A DNA stretch of 64,000 bases from Kuschelorhynchus macadamiae. Lineage: Eukaryota; Arthropoda; Insecta; Coleoptera; Curculionidae. Below the pieces are notes generated by a model. That model had not been told where the DNA came from, ran no database searches, and saw only the letters and a program-made list of their open reading frames with translations. How positions within the stretch are numbered: position 1 is the stretch's first letter; each line of letters begins with the position of its first letter. The stretch spans positions 575,878 through 639,877 of the forward strand of contig JAUTXW010003840.1 of NCBI GenBank assembly GCA_030620095.1, written 5' to 3'. This document shows positions 1 to 9,795 of this stretch, one piece after another. The position numbers and the translations under genes were made by a program.

Positions 1-1416
1 GCTTTTTCGATCAAGCCCATAATATGATCGCATTTGATCGAATTTGTCCACAAAGTTCATGTGTTTATTATAATCACTAAGTAAAAAAGGGCAAGGAATA
101 TGCATCGCAGTGCCATCTTTCTCTTTCCTTTTTACTTGAGTAACAACTGTAGGGTCATGGTAATTAGATATGCACGGATTTCTTGTCACGCCATTTCACA
201 GCACTCAATACACTATCGCTTATAAACCATTCATACTCCCCTCTTTTTAAATTTTTATCATTAGTGAAATTAGGCAAATTTTTTCTGGATACATTTACTG
301 TTCCACATGCATATAGTTTTAAGTCTAAAAGATCCTCCATTAGCTTTACGGATGAGAAAAAATTGTCAAAATATATTTTGTTATTTTTTTTTCAATTGGA
401 GTAGCTAAATTCTTAACGACTCGGGCCCCCAAACTTTTTTCTGTTTGATCCCCCGTCTTCCCCGTGTATATATCAAAATTCCAACAATACCCTGTTTCAT
501 CCGCTAAAACCCACACTTTGTATCCCCTTTTTATGGGTTTTTTTGGTAAGTATTGTTTTAGCGAAGATCGCCCCTTAAATTTTATCATTGACTCGTCGAC
601 GGCGATATTTTCATGGGGCTGTAAGCATGATTGAAAATTAGTTTTAAGGTGATTGAGAAGGGGCCGTACTTTATAAAGTTTATCATAATTAGCTGAGCCA
701 CGTGGTGGCATTATGCTGTTGTCATTTAGGTGAAGGTTCGAAAGAATTCAACCAAATCTATGAACTCTCATAAGCTTACTTATGTAGGGATCGTGAAGGT
801 CTGGTGAAGAACTCCAATGATCACGGTAACTTGGGTATTTTTTAATGCCCATAAGAATATTTATACCCAAAAATGTCTTGAGTTCGTCAACATGTGTTTG
901 AGTATATGCTTTACCCTTGGTTTGAAATGTTTGCTCTGCATAGAGATTAGTTTGACACACAATATCAGTCAAAAGTTCGTCGGCAAAAAAAAGATTAAAC
1001 GCCTCATAAGGATTTAGGCTAGCACGATCTCGAATTGAATTCGACAGACCGACATCCGAAGTGAATGGATCAGGAGTCTTCATAGTAGAAACGCATTTAT
1101 TCCAAGTAGTGACCAAACTTTTTTTCCATCGTTTTGCTAGAGTAAATAGCGGTACTAAATCCTCTGCATCCCATTCATCTGAAGAGGAAGGCTCGTCTTC
1201 TTCATACTCAGACACCACAATTTCGGCAACCTCGGGATGATCAAACATAGCAGCTGAAGAACAACCTTCACTTTCTGACTCGTCACCATCAGCCTCCGAG
1301 TCACAATCGGAAGGGATTGAGGCACAATCATTTTCGATTGCATCTATTTCATCATAGAGTTCATTTTCTGTCATGCCTATCAAATTGAAAGTGAGTGGAT
1401 CCTGCCGTCGGTTCAT
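1..1416 (-). pseudogene. piggyBac-like transposase, broken, runs off the window start
   Basis: The product would be a DDE-type transposase of the piggyBac family, which cuts and pastes its own element. Reading on the minus strand from an ATG at 1416, there is an acidic N-terminus rich in D, E and S, then the family core (ASLNPYEAFNLFF, the catalytic-type segment VDESMIKFKGRSS, YKVWVLADETGY, YFDNFFSSVKL). The frame is interrupted by an in-frame TGA at 748-750. A frameshift sits near 385-395 in a run of A residues, and another lies near 168-172. Homologous sequence continues to base 1, so the C-terminus lies outside the window. No terminal repeat was found on the 5' side. The breaks say it no longer encodes a working enzyme. 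The assignment to the family is firm; the subfamily is unknown. Confidence 0.85.
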
Positions 1417-2225
1417 GTTTCCAACTGTACGGTGGTACAGTTTTTAAACACTAAAAGAAACCAACAAAACTCGGAGTTCAAATATCACAAACATCTAACA
1501 TGTATATTAACTCACCTTTATAGTTGGTTTTTACATAAAAATCATAAATAAAGCCACTTTTGAATAAAAAACAACACTTTTCTCATAAAAACAATAACCT
1601 CAAATCACTACGGAGCACGTGAAACGTAAATAACCACACAAAATCGTGAACGCAACCGCCAACGTTTCAGGAATTTGCGTCAGGCAATGGATCATAAGCC
1701 AATCAAATGCGGGACGGTTATTAAACCGACATACACAACAAAAATAACTTTGATTTAAGTGGTACGTTTCATCAACCACCATGCTGGAAAGGTCAGCAAA
1801 AAGGTGGTTCAAATTGTCGACCAAGGTACTTCAAAGAGTTAAAAAATGTCTAACATGTCAGGTAAACACATACATTGAAAATTGCCTCATTATGAGGCTG
1901 TATCCTCGGTAATAGGCCGCTCTAAAGATAGTTTTTCCAATTTACCTCAAAAATTGCATCAAAATCAGTGTTCAAATAAACATTTTGGTATTGTAGTAAA
2001 CTGTACTAAAAATGTAATAAAATTATTCAGCTTTGGAGATTGCTTTGTAGATAGCGCCGCCCATATTTTCTTTTGTGTTTAATAGATGGCGCCACCTACT
2101 TAAAAATTAAATTTTAATATATCATTTTTAATATTTTTATAGTTGTTGATTGGTGACACTGATTTGAAGAATTCTGCACGTTTTCATGTGCATTTGTCCG
2201 ACTTTTAGTTCGTTTCTTTTTTTAT
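1417..2225. other. flank of the piggyBac copy, no gene seen
   Basis: AT-rich sequence upstream of the piggyBac start codon. It may include that element's 5' untranslated region and terminus, but I could not identify a terminal inverted repeat. Short ORFs here have no recognisable motif. Confidence 0.4.
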
Positions 2226-2640
2226 TAAAAACACGAAAATTTATAGTGTCTTTTATTAAAATAACTTTAGGATGAATATAAGATAGCAAAACAAAATGGC
2301 GGCCTAATAAAATATTTAAAAAGAAGTCATAAACTGGTAAAATTATCGAACGAATTTAAGATGACAGCCAGATACTTTTTTTTTTAAATAAAAAATAAAT
2401 AAATAAAAAATCTTAATCAATTGACTTTAAGTTTTGCAGAAAAATTAAATATGTTACAGGCATAAACTGGAATTGAACATGACGTAAGAAAATGAAGATG
2501 TCTGTCAATGTAAAATCTACTCATTGATTTTATTTTAAATTATGGTAAAAATACTGGCAGTAATCCAATATAATCGAACAAAATAGCGCCCAATAAAAAC
2601 GGTTAAAAAGGCAGTACATATGTGTTACTAAAAGAATGTA
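2226..2640. repeat. degenerate dispersed repeat with AAAATGGCGGCC-type motifs
   Basis: The stretch contains several diverged versions of a phrase of the form 'AACAAAATGGCGGCCTAATAAAA' (near 2290 and 2578). The same phrase recurs near 13930 and 14045. It looks like old copies of one dispersed repeat family. No coding potential is seen. From 2640 to about 3420 I see nothing further. Confidence 0.45.
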
Positions 2641-3420
2641 CTGAACTAAATTGGGTCATATTTTACTATTCATAATATCTATTTATATCAATTTATACAT
2701 TTATTTTATGTATTATTATTTTTAACGATCGTAATTTTTATTTAACAATAAGAAACGAAAAAGAACCTGCATTCCAACGGAATGCAGCTGAGCACCTCTA
2801 GTGATGTCATAACCTTTGTTTAAAAAAGGCAAAAATTCATTAAATATAGAAGAGAGAGATGGAGATGCTGTCAAGTGTCAAATGGCCTAACATATCAAAA
2901 CAAACCATAAACCGTTGTGCTTCCATTAGTTGCTTTTATACAAAATCAGTCAATTTTCACAACAAAAAAGAAAAAAAGTAAAATGGGTTTAGGATGTTTA
3001 TAAATTTTGAGGATGAATAACTCGAAAACAAACCATGACCGTAAAAACTTTGACATCGGGATCCCAAAATTCACCCATATACAAAAAATCATCAACATCG
3101 GTGGTTGTGTAAAAAGTAAAAAATTACCATTATAAATTATGAAAATTAAGGGTTTTATAAGACAGTTAAGTGCTTTTGTAACTCTTTGGTTTGAAGCATA
3201 GTGGAGTCCATAATCCAGTGTCACATCGACATAATCGAAAAGTACAAATGTATAATACTAGAGCTCTTTTTTGCAGCCCGCTAACTCTAGAGTTATGAAG
3301 GAAGAAAACAGTTCTTGTTTTTCTTCACAAATTAGTTGTTGAAGGATTGATTGTGGAATATTGCTCGAGGTAATATTTTTTCTATTAGGAAAATAAGGCA
3401 ATCTTAACTATTTTTAGAAA

Positions 3421-3759
3421 GATACATTATAGGTTTAGTGGCCTTGTTGCAGCTGAAAAGGCAATTGAATGGTTTGGTTTTGTGATAATTGCTGTTGGTA
3501 TACATGTGGTGTCTACTCTTAATCGTATAGTTATGTGTGATTTAATTGTTCACATATTGTTACCTGTGTAAATAGAGATCTTTAATATTGTACTCAGTGG
3601 TTTTGCCCCTTATAAACATTTTTCTGATGCATTCAAAGAATTTTGGGATACTCCAACAATCTTCCACTCTATTTTTGCTTTCAATTTCTTATATGTACCA
3701 AATTTAAGTTTTTATAATATTTTCTATTTTATAACATCTATTGCTATGACTTATTAGTA
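3421..3759 (+). other. unrecognised open stretch with one in-frame stop
   Basis: One plus-strand frame stays open from about 3423 to the TAG pair near 3757, except for a single TAA near 3571. The translation is hydrophobic and aromatic-rich (for example AEKAIEWFGFVIIAVG and FKEFWDTPTIFHSIFAF), which would suit a membrane protein or an exon remnant. I do not recognise a family. In such AT-rich DNA a frame this open is suggestive but may be chance. No start codon or splice sites could be assigned. Confidence 0.2.
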
Positions 3760-3765
3760 GGGCAA

Positions 3766-5346
3766 TAAATTTATTTGAAATTGTATATGTAACAATTCCA
3801 AACATTTGTCTGCGGAAATAAATAAACTAGCCAAGTGTCAAATCAAATGAACAATTTCTATTGAACATTATCTGTTGTAAACACTTATAAATAAATAAAT
3901 AAGACATTTTCAAAATACTTTTATTTAACATAGAAATTTGTACAAAATGTTACTATAAATTAAATTAAAAGAAAGGAACCTTACAAAAAAAGGCCCTTGT
4001 TGTAATTTAAACAATGTCAGTCTTAACACACTTTAATCCAGAATTTTTTATACATATATAGAACATTAAAATATTTTAAAAATATACAACAGGAAAATAA
4101 TCCAAAAATATTCAAAGTTCGATTCTTATTATTACGAAAAGTCGCTCAAGTAACAATTTAAGCTGTAAATTGCCTGTTTCAATATCACTGAAGCAAACAT
4201 TTCAGCTATTTTGCTAGCTGCCCTTACCCACTTTAGGTGTTGCAATAATGAAAAGGCAGCCACAATGGTACAACAATTTTTCACCATTTAAGCCTGTTGG
4301 GTAGATTGTAATAAAATTATTTTATCTATAACAGCCAAATATAGTTTTTGACTGTGTATACTTTTTTAATGATACTAATTAAAATGAGCAAAGCAGTAGC
4401 TTCTATATTGGGGTCAGAACCTTGAAATTCGATGTATTTTTACATAAAAGAATTATTCATAAATCATTCTTTGCAGACCTATTGTTTGAGGCTCTGATTT
4501 TTGTTAGACAAAATCTGGGTAAGTTTCCATCATCTGATAAATTTCATTGTCAAAATTTGAAGAAACGAAGGACTGATATTCACACATCGAGTGGCACATT
4601 TTAAACAGAGCTTGTACAAAAAAAGTCCAAATTATTTCTATAATAAAGTCTATAATCACTTCAATAATATAAAGGAGACAGAATCAATATGTTTAAACCA
4701 AGTTGATGTATGTAACTCTAATAGATTAAGGGTTATCATGTTATATTTTTGTGACAATGTCCATGTTTACTTTGTAAATCTTTATGACAAATAAAAAAAT
4801 ATATATTATCAAATAATTTAATGGCAGTCGTTAAATTACTCCTTATTTACAAGACAAGCTTATTTGAATATTACATCCTAACAACAAAATGCCAGGCTAT
4901 TTTTTGAGTTTTTTGACTTTGTTTTTCAATTTTTGGTTTATATTCACCATTACATTACTTTTGCATTAATCTGGCTCATATTATATGTAATAAAAGAGAT
5001 GTTATTTCTAAACACTGAGCCTAAAATGGCTTCTCCTATTACCAAGAACTTATTTCATCAAAAAGTCTATTATCCAGGCTTCAAATTAAAACTATAAGCT
5101 GTATTTGTGCTGTAAAATTACAGAAATTTGGCACTTGGAATTTTTGGATGCAAAATCATTTTGGCAAATTAAGGTGACAAAAAACAGACAATTTACATTT
5201 AAAAAAAACGAGTCTTCAGAACATTTTAACAGGTTACTTTTAACTTTCTTTGAAAGGAGTTTAAAACCAAACTTCTACAACTGATATTGATGTTACTTGA
5301 CGCGCAGTCGAGATGGTAGCCATCCATGCATTGAAAATAGCACGAA
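3766..5346. other. AT-rich region, likely includes the RNF26-like 3' UTR
   Basis: No convincing gene is present. The part nearest 5346 must hold the 3' untranslated region of the minus-strand RNF26-like gene. On the minus strand, about 4140-4330 translates to a short open segment (including AAFSLLQHLKWVRAASKIA) ending in two stops. I cannot assign it. Confidence 0.4.
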
Positions 5347-6444
5347 CTAGACAAATACTTCAATTTTCTTATCAATATTTGTTCTACAAATGGGACATCT
5401 TTCATTATAGTACCTCAATTCTCGCGCACATTCCGCACATAAGCATAAATGTCTACAAGGCAGTAATAGAACACATTTATTCCTCTCCTGGCAAATCACA
5501 CAGCATTTTTCATCATTCGAGTCAGTTTCCTCTCTTGCTGCTTTGGTTGGACTTGTTGTAGGTAGAGCCCTTCTTTGAACCACTCTAACTGGCCTGCGCC
5601 CCCTGATTTCCACATCACGATTCATCAGCTGCTGTTCTGGGGGCCTTTCATTTCTAATCCCTACAGCACGATTTATCAGTTGCTGTTCAGGGGGTCTTTC
5701 ATTTATACGTCTTCTAATGTTGCTTTGCTGTCGCCTGTACCAGTTCCTAAGCATTCTCAATTTTCGTTTAAAATTTGACATGATCAAGATATAAAACTGG
5801 CTGAAAATATAAACGAAACTAAGTGCTATGAGCAAGCCAGCAAGTGATTCTAAAGGTACATCTAAAATAAAGAGTATAATGCCTTTAACAAACGTTCTTA
5901 CTCTTGACACTCCGCTGAAGCTTATATCACAGATTTCAAGGTAGAGTTTTTTGACGTAGGACACAATCAAGATGCAGAAATAGTAGAGCAGCACAGGTAT
6001 GAACGTAATTAAAAACCATACTCCCGATCCGAACAGGATAATCAACTTCTTCAGGACGACAATTATTTGCCCGATACCAGTGATAATTGCACTTATTCCA
6101 CTCACAATAGATGCGTGTATCCATAAAATTAAATGCCCAACAGCACACACAAATGCCGTTAGTCTCTGAACCACTGTATACATATTATTATACAATGCAT
6201 CAAAGCTAGTCGAGGCGAATGTTAACACTTGCTGCAAGAACTGGAGATTGTCTTGAAGAAATATGGCTAAAGATTCGTACAGCACAGTCAAAAAGGTCAG
6301 AAAACTTTCGGCAAAATTCGTCAAATAGTGAAATATAGTTTTCAGGGCACTAACGAGTAAAAAACCCGTTTTGTAACTGCAATAAAATATGTAGTAAAAT
6401 GTTGTTTTTATGAAATTCGCGAATAAAACTAGTGTTTCTAACAT
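5347..6444 (-). CDS. RNF26-like membrane-anchored RING E3 ubiquitin ligase
   Basis: This intact, intronless 365-residue protein combines an N-terminal half of several hydrophobic segments (roughly residues 1-230) with a C-terminal RING finger, the architecture of RNF26. Human RNF26 is an ER-membrane E3 ligase. The RING starts near residue 315 with CVIC, continues PCRHLCLCAEC and ends CPICRTNI, with the short hydrophobic tail VEVFV-like (KKIEVFV) typical of MDM2/XIAP/RNF26-class RINGs. Between membrane part and RING is a basic Arg-rich linker carrying a 17-residue unit (NERPPEQQLxNRxVxIR) twice in tandem. The start at 6444 is the first ATG of the frame and opens directly into the hydrophobic region. 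The gene is one exon, flanked upstream by a retroelement copy about 265 bp away. The RING class is certain; orthology to RNF26 rests on architecture. Confidence 0.85.
   Translation of the reverse strand: MLETLVLFANFIKTTFYYIFYCSYKTGFLLVSALKTIFHYLTNFAESFLTFLTVLYESLAIFLQDNLQFLQQVLTFASTSFDALYNNMYTVVQRLTAFVCAVGHLILWIHASIVSGISAIITGIGQIIVVLKKLIILFGSGVWFLITFIPVLLYYFCILIVSYVKKLYLEICDISFSGVSRVRTFVKGIILFILDVPLESLAGLLIALSFVYIFSQFYILIMSNFKRKLRMLRNWYRRQQSNIRRRINERPPEQQLINRAVGIRNERPPEQQLMNRDVEIRGRRPVRVVQRRALPTTSPTKAAREETDSNDEKCCVICQERNKCVLLLPCRHLCLCAECARELRYYNERCPICRTNIDKKIEVFV
5595..5712 (-). repeat. 51-bp in-frame tandem duplication inside the RNF26-like gene
   Basis: Two adjacent 51-nt units encode NERPPEQQLINRAVGIR and NERPPEQQLMNRDVEIR in the cytosolic linker before the RING. 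The unit length is a multiple of three, so the frame is kept. Confidence 0.8.
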
Positions 6445-6709
6445 TTTTTCCGCGGAACATGGATTATTTCGGCTTGTCTGTGTTTACAAATATGTTTGGT
6501 TATGGGAGCCCAACGGTTTGTTTTGACATACTTTAGACATTTGACGATGACAGTACTTTCTCTTCTAAATTTATATAACTTAAGCTACATTTACATTCAA
6601 TTTCAACTCGAATTTGATATGCAATTGTCTTGCTTGGCAGAAGGCAACAGTGTGATGTCATTTACATTAGACAAAATTCGAAGTGCACTTCAAAATTGAC
6701 TTCGGATTG

Positions 6710-6743
6710 CAGTCTTCCGGTTCGTCTCGTCGAATGCAGACCT
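6710..6743 (+). promoter_or_regulatory. Inr plus DPE-like internal promoter of the retroelement
   Basis: The first bases CAGTCT fit an initiator. If the A at 6711 is +1, the bases at +28 to +33 (6738-6743) are AGACCT, a full match to the insect DPE consensus RGWYVT. The same arrangement is kept in copies 3 and 4. This is the layout of Pol II internal promoters in I/Jockey-type LINEs. That the site functions is inference. Confidence 0.5.
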
Positions 6744-7272
6744 GTGTGTTGTTAACATAAGTGGTGCCACGTGTTCGGTTTTGCTGCTTTATTTCGGGGG
6801 GAAACGGGAGACTCAATCGCTCAGAGTGGAAACTAACGAGCCCGCTAGAAAGGGAGCATACGCTGTGAACGTGTGAGGCCTAGTTGTTCCTGCATTCTAT
6901 CCCGTTCGTCTGCCGCAGTTCTACATAGAATATTAGCGTAACGGCCGCTACGTGGCGGGAGTGGGAGGGGTAAGGGGACAGCGTGAAAGAAAAGGTCATC
7001 TCGTGAGACCAGTAGTACTCTCAAAGGGCATCTAGTGGAAGCCAAGATGCATTGGAAAAGTTTTTAAAAAAAGTAAAATTTAAAGATTTTGAAATACACG
7101 GGGTAACCGGGAGCTCAGAGCTCGCCATCCGGACATCCCACCGATAACGTCCCCAAACCGGAATAAAGTGTATCTCGCTCCGAAGGTCGCCGGATAAAGC
7201 GGGTAAGCTCCGGACGGGGACCAATCTGGCCAGTTGCGAAGTGCAGTGCCAAAAACATATATTGGAATTGGA
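6710..7272 (+). mobile_element. ~565-bp non-autonomous retroelement, copy 1 (full length)
   Basis: Full-length copy beginning CAGTCTTCCGG and ending in short TTGGAA repeats. It is flanked by an imperfect ~15-bp direct repeat (ATTGACTTCGGATTG at 6695-6709; ATTGGACTTAGGATTG at 7273-7288). Variable-length target duplications and a simple-repeat 3' tail point to target-primed reverse transcription by a LINE. There is no long ORF. It sits about 265 bp upstream of the RNF26-like start codon, in the opposite orientation. It is GC-rich compared with its surroundings. Confidence 0.75.
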
Positions 7273-7288
7273 ATTGGACTTAGGATTG

Positions 7289-7958
7289 AAGCAAGGAGCT
7301 TAGGGATAGCAAGCAGAAATTCAATGTCAAATTTTTTTAGGTTATAATTTTTATTTTAGTTAACAAAAGTTTTGATACGCATCATTTAACATCCAACTAT
7401 TTAGAGAATATAAGTGTTTTTATCGCTATAATGAAACAACTTTTAACCGAGTATTTCTGAGTTAATTCTAAAGACATAACCAAGACTAGGGTAGACATAA
7501 ACTCCTAAAACTAGAACCAAAGAGCATAAAAACGTTACTAAACGTTGCTCCAATTCTGTGCATTACTTTTGTTTATAGATAGAAACAAGGGTATTGTCCT
7601 CTGTATTGCAGAGAGCAGTGTTCCATGTATTTTACATTAATATCTTAGAAAATAATAAAATTAAATAAATACGAAATCGAATCAGCCATTCAAGAATAAT
7701 TTCCAATGTAAATGCACTTTTAAGAAATGTCAATTTCAACTTGGACTTCAAAGTGAATGTCAATCTAGCTTAACTTCTTGTCCTTTTAACCCCGGGCTGT
7801 GACGTAACTAAGGGTGCTCTGGTGCAACCATTGGGACGCATAGGTTAATTATTGAATTACTAAATATTACTAATGTTTTATATAAATTGATATAAACTAA
7901 CTGTTTAAAGGAAAGAAACTAATATGAGTTTGAAATACTAAACTAAAGAATATTAAAT
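7289..7958. other. no gene seen
   Basis: AT-rich intergenic DNA between two retroelement copies. No ORF, repeat or RNA gene is recognised. Confidence 0.5.
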
Positions 7959-8322
7959 CTGTCCCGTTCGCCTGCCCAGTTCTACATAAAATATCAGCGA
8001 AATGGCCGCTATGCAGTGGTAGTGGGAGGTTAGCTTGAAAGAAAAGATCATCTCGTGATACCAGTAGTACTCTCAGAGGGCATTTAGTGAAAGCCGAGAT
8101 GTTTTATAAAGATTTTTAAAGAAGGAAAAATGTATAAAGATTTAGGAACGTACGGGGTGTTCCAGGAGCTTAGAGCTCGCCAACAGCACATCCCATCGAT
8201 AACGTGTCCGAAATGGAATAAGGTGTAAATCATCTGGAAAGGTCGCTCCAGCTCTAACTAAGCCCCAGACGAAGAGCAATCTGTCAAATTAGAAGTGCAA
8301 TGTCAAAAACATAAATTGGAAC
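7959..8322 (+). mobile_element. non-autonomous retroelement, copy 2 (5'-truncated, diverged)
   Basis: Aligns by eye to the last ~360 bp of copy 1 from CTGTCCCGTTCG onward, with many substitutions. It ends with the same 3' block (AAGTGCAATGTCAAAAACATA). The 5' truncation is what LINE machinery commonly produces. Copy 3 is inserted at its 3' end. Confidence 0.7.
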
Positions 8323-8334
8323 AGTATTAAGCCT

Positions 8335-8914
8335 CAGTCTTCCGGTTCGTCTCGTCGAATGCAGACCTCTGTGTTGTAACATAAGTGGTGCCACGTGTTC
8401 GGTTTTGCTGCTTTATTTCGGGGGGAAACGGGAGACTCAACCGCTCAGGTGGAAACTAACGACCCCGCTAGAAAGGGAGCATACGCTGTGAACGTGTGAG
8501 GCCTAGTTGTTCCTGCATTCTATCCCGTTCGTCTGCCGCAGTTCTACATAGAATATTAGCGTAACGGCCGCTACGTGACGGGAGTGGGAGGGGTAAGGGG
8601 ATAGCTTGAAAGAAAGTGTCATCTCGTGATATCAGTAGTACTCTCAAGGGGCACCTAGTGGAAGCCTAGATGCATTTCAAAAATTTAAAGAGGAATTATT
8701 AAAGTATTGTAAGATTCGGGGTATTCGGGAGCCTAGAGCTCGCCATCCGGATATCCTACCGATAACGCCTCCAAACTGGACCAAGGTGCAGGGTCGACTT
8801 CGAGGGTCGCCGATTTAACGACTCTGAGCCCCGGACGGAGGGCAATCTGGCGACTGCCTCGTAGCAAAGCCAATAAGTCCTGTTATGTAACAGGCTAAAC
8901 AGGAATGAAGAAGA
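8335..8914 (+). mobile_element. non-autonomous retroelement, copy 3 (full length, variant 3' end)
   Basis: Starts CAGTCTTCCGG and is flanked by a perfect 12-bp duplication AGTATTAAGCCT (8323-8334 and 8915-8926). The 5' ~480 bp matches copies 1 and 4. The last ~60 bp is different and ends in GAA repeats instead of the shared block, so it marks a second 3'-end subfamily. The Inr/DPE arrangement is present (AGACCT at 8363-8368). Confidence 0.8.
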
Positions 8915-8926
8915 AGTATTAAGCCT

Positions 8927-9654
8927 AGGTAATCAACATTATCTAGCGAAAAGCGCTTTTGTAATACAAATATTATTTGACAGTCGCAGCAAAAAAGTAT
9001 TTTCAAGAGCTTTAAATGTATTTATTTACTTAATTTTTAATTATGTACAAAAGAAGATATTTCGTTGTCCGTTTCATGTGAGGCTAGCTAAAATGTCCTT
9101 TTTTACTTGCAGGTTATCACTATTTCTGCTGATTTCCCTACAAAATGAATGAATATTAAATGTGTTAGGGGATATAAATTTAATAGCATAAAAAAAATTT
9201 ACTATTAATACAATAAAAACAACATGCAATCAATAATGGCTACAAACATGTCTAGTATCAGTCATCAGTATAAGGTATTTAAAAATAAATGATACATAAA
9301 TTAAAATCATTATAAAAAACCCTAGGTCAATTAAGTTTTCACCTTTTTACACGTCTTTTAAAAACACGCTGTATACGGATCGGTACAAATTACTATAATT
9401 AATAGCCCAAGATACCACCTATCACAAAAAAATGCCCCCATTTTACATGAATGACCTATTCGAGTATTGCTTACTGTTTTAAAAACTGCTTCATACTTCC
9501 AGACATTATGCCTAAGTAACCACAACCAAAAGCTGGCCTACCTTAGCAATAAACCAGTAAGCAAATAAAACAAATGATACAAATGTAGCGGCATATATTA
9601 AAAATAAATTATTTATAAAAAATGTGTTAATTTTGGTATAACGTTATAAAAGGT
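8927..9654. other. RanGAP1 3' flank and likely 3' UTR
   Basis: AT-rich DNA downstream of the RanGAP1 stop codon. The minus-strand AATAAA nearest to it that I can see is near 9023, so the 3' UTR may be about 630 nt. No other gene is seen. Confidence 0.4.
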
Positions 9655-9795
9655 CTATTCTTCTACTTGCCTCTGCATGAACACTTTTACTGTGTCTTTT
9701 GTACTTTCAGGGACGAAATTCAACTTCGTAACATGCTTTAGGGACATCAGGCACCCAGTTAGGTTCCATGTGGGTTTGAATTTCTTATCTTCACT
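9655..9795 (-). CDS. RanGAP1: RanGAP1 exon 10 (terminal exon)
   Basis: After the acceptor TTTTAG the exon reads SEDKKFKPTWNLTG and ends FMQRQVEE then TAG. SEDK continues the conserved GLLKSED-type SUMO motif begun in exon 9, and the phase-0 junction fits. The exon is 141 nt. It was located by splice signals and motif continuity, across a 13-kb intron. Confidence 0.82.
   Translation of the reverse strand, partial: SEDKKFKPTWNLTGCLMSLKHVTKLNFVPESTKDTVKVFMQRQVEE

Noticed and set aside
6845..7224. Arg/Leu/Pro-rich ORFs in the retroelement copies (also 28627-29130)
   Set aside because: They are not conserved in frame between copies and have no motif; they result from the higher GC content.
6710..8914. 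Solo LTRs for the GC-rich ~565-bp repeats
   Set aside because: They lack TG..CA ends and fixed 4-6-bp duplications; 12-15-bp duplications and simple-repeat tails fit LINE-type integration.
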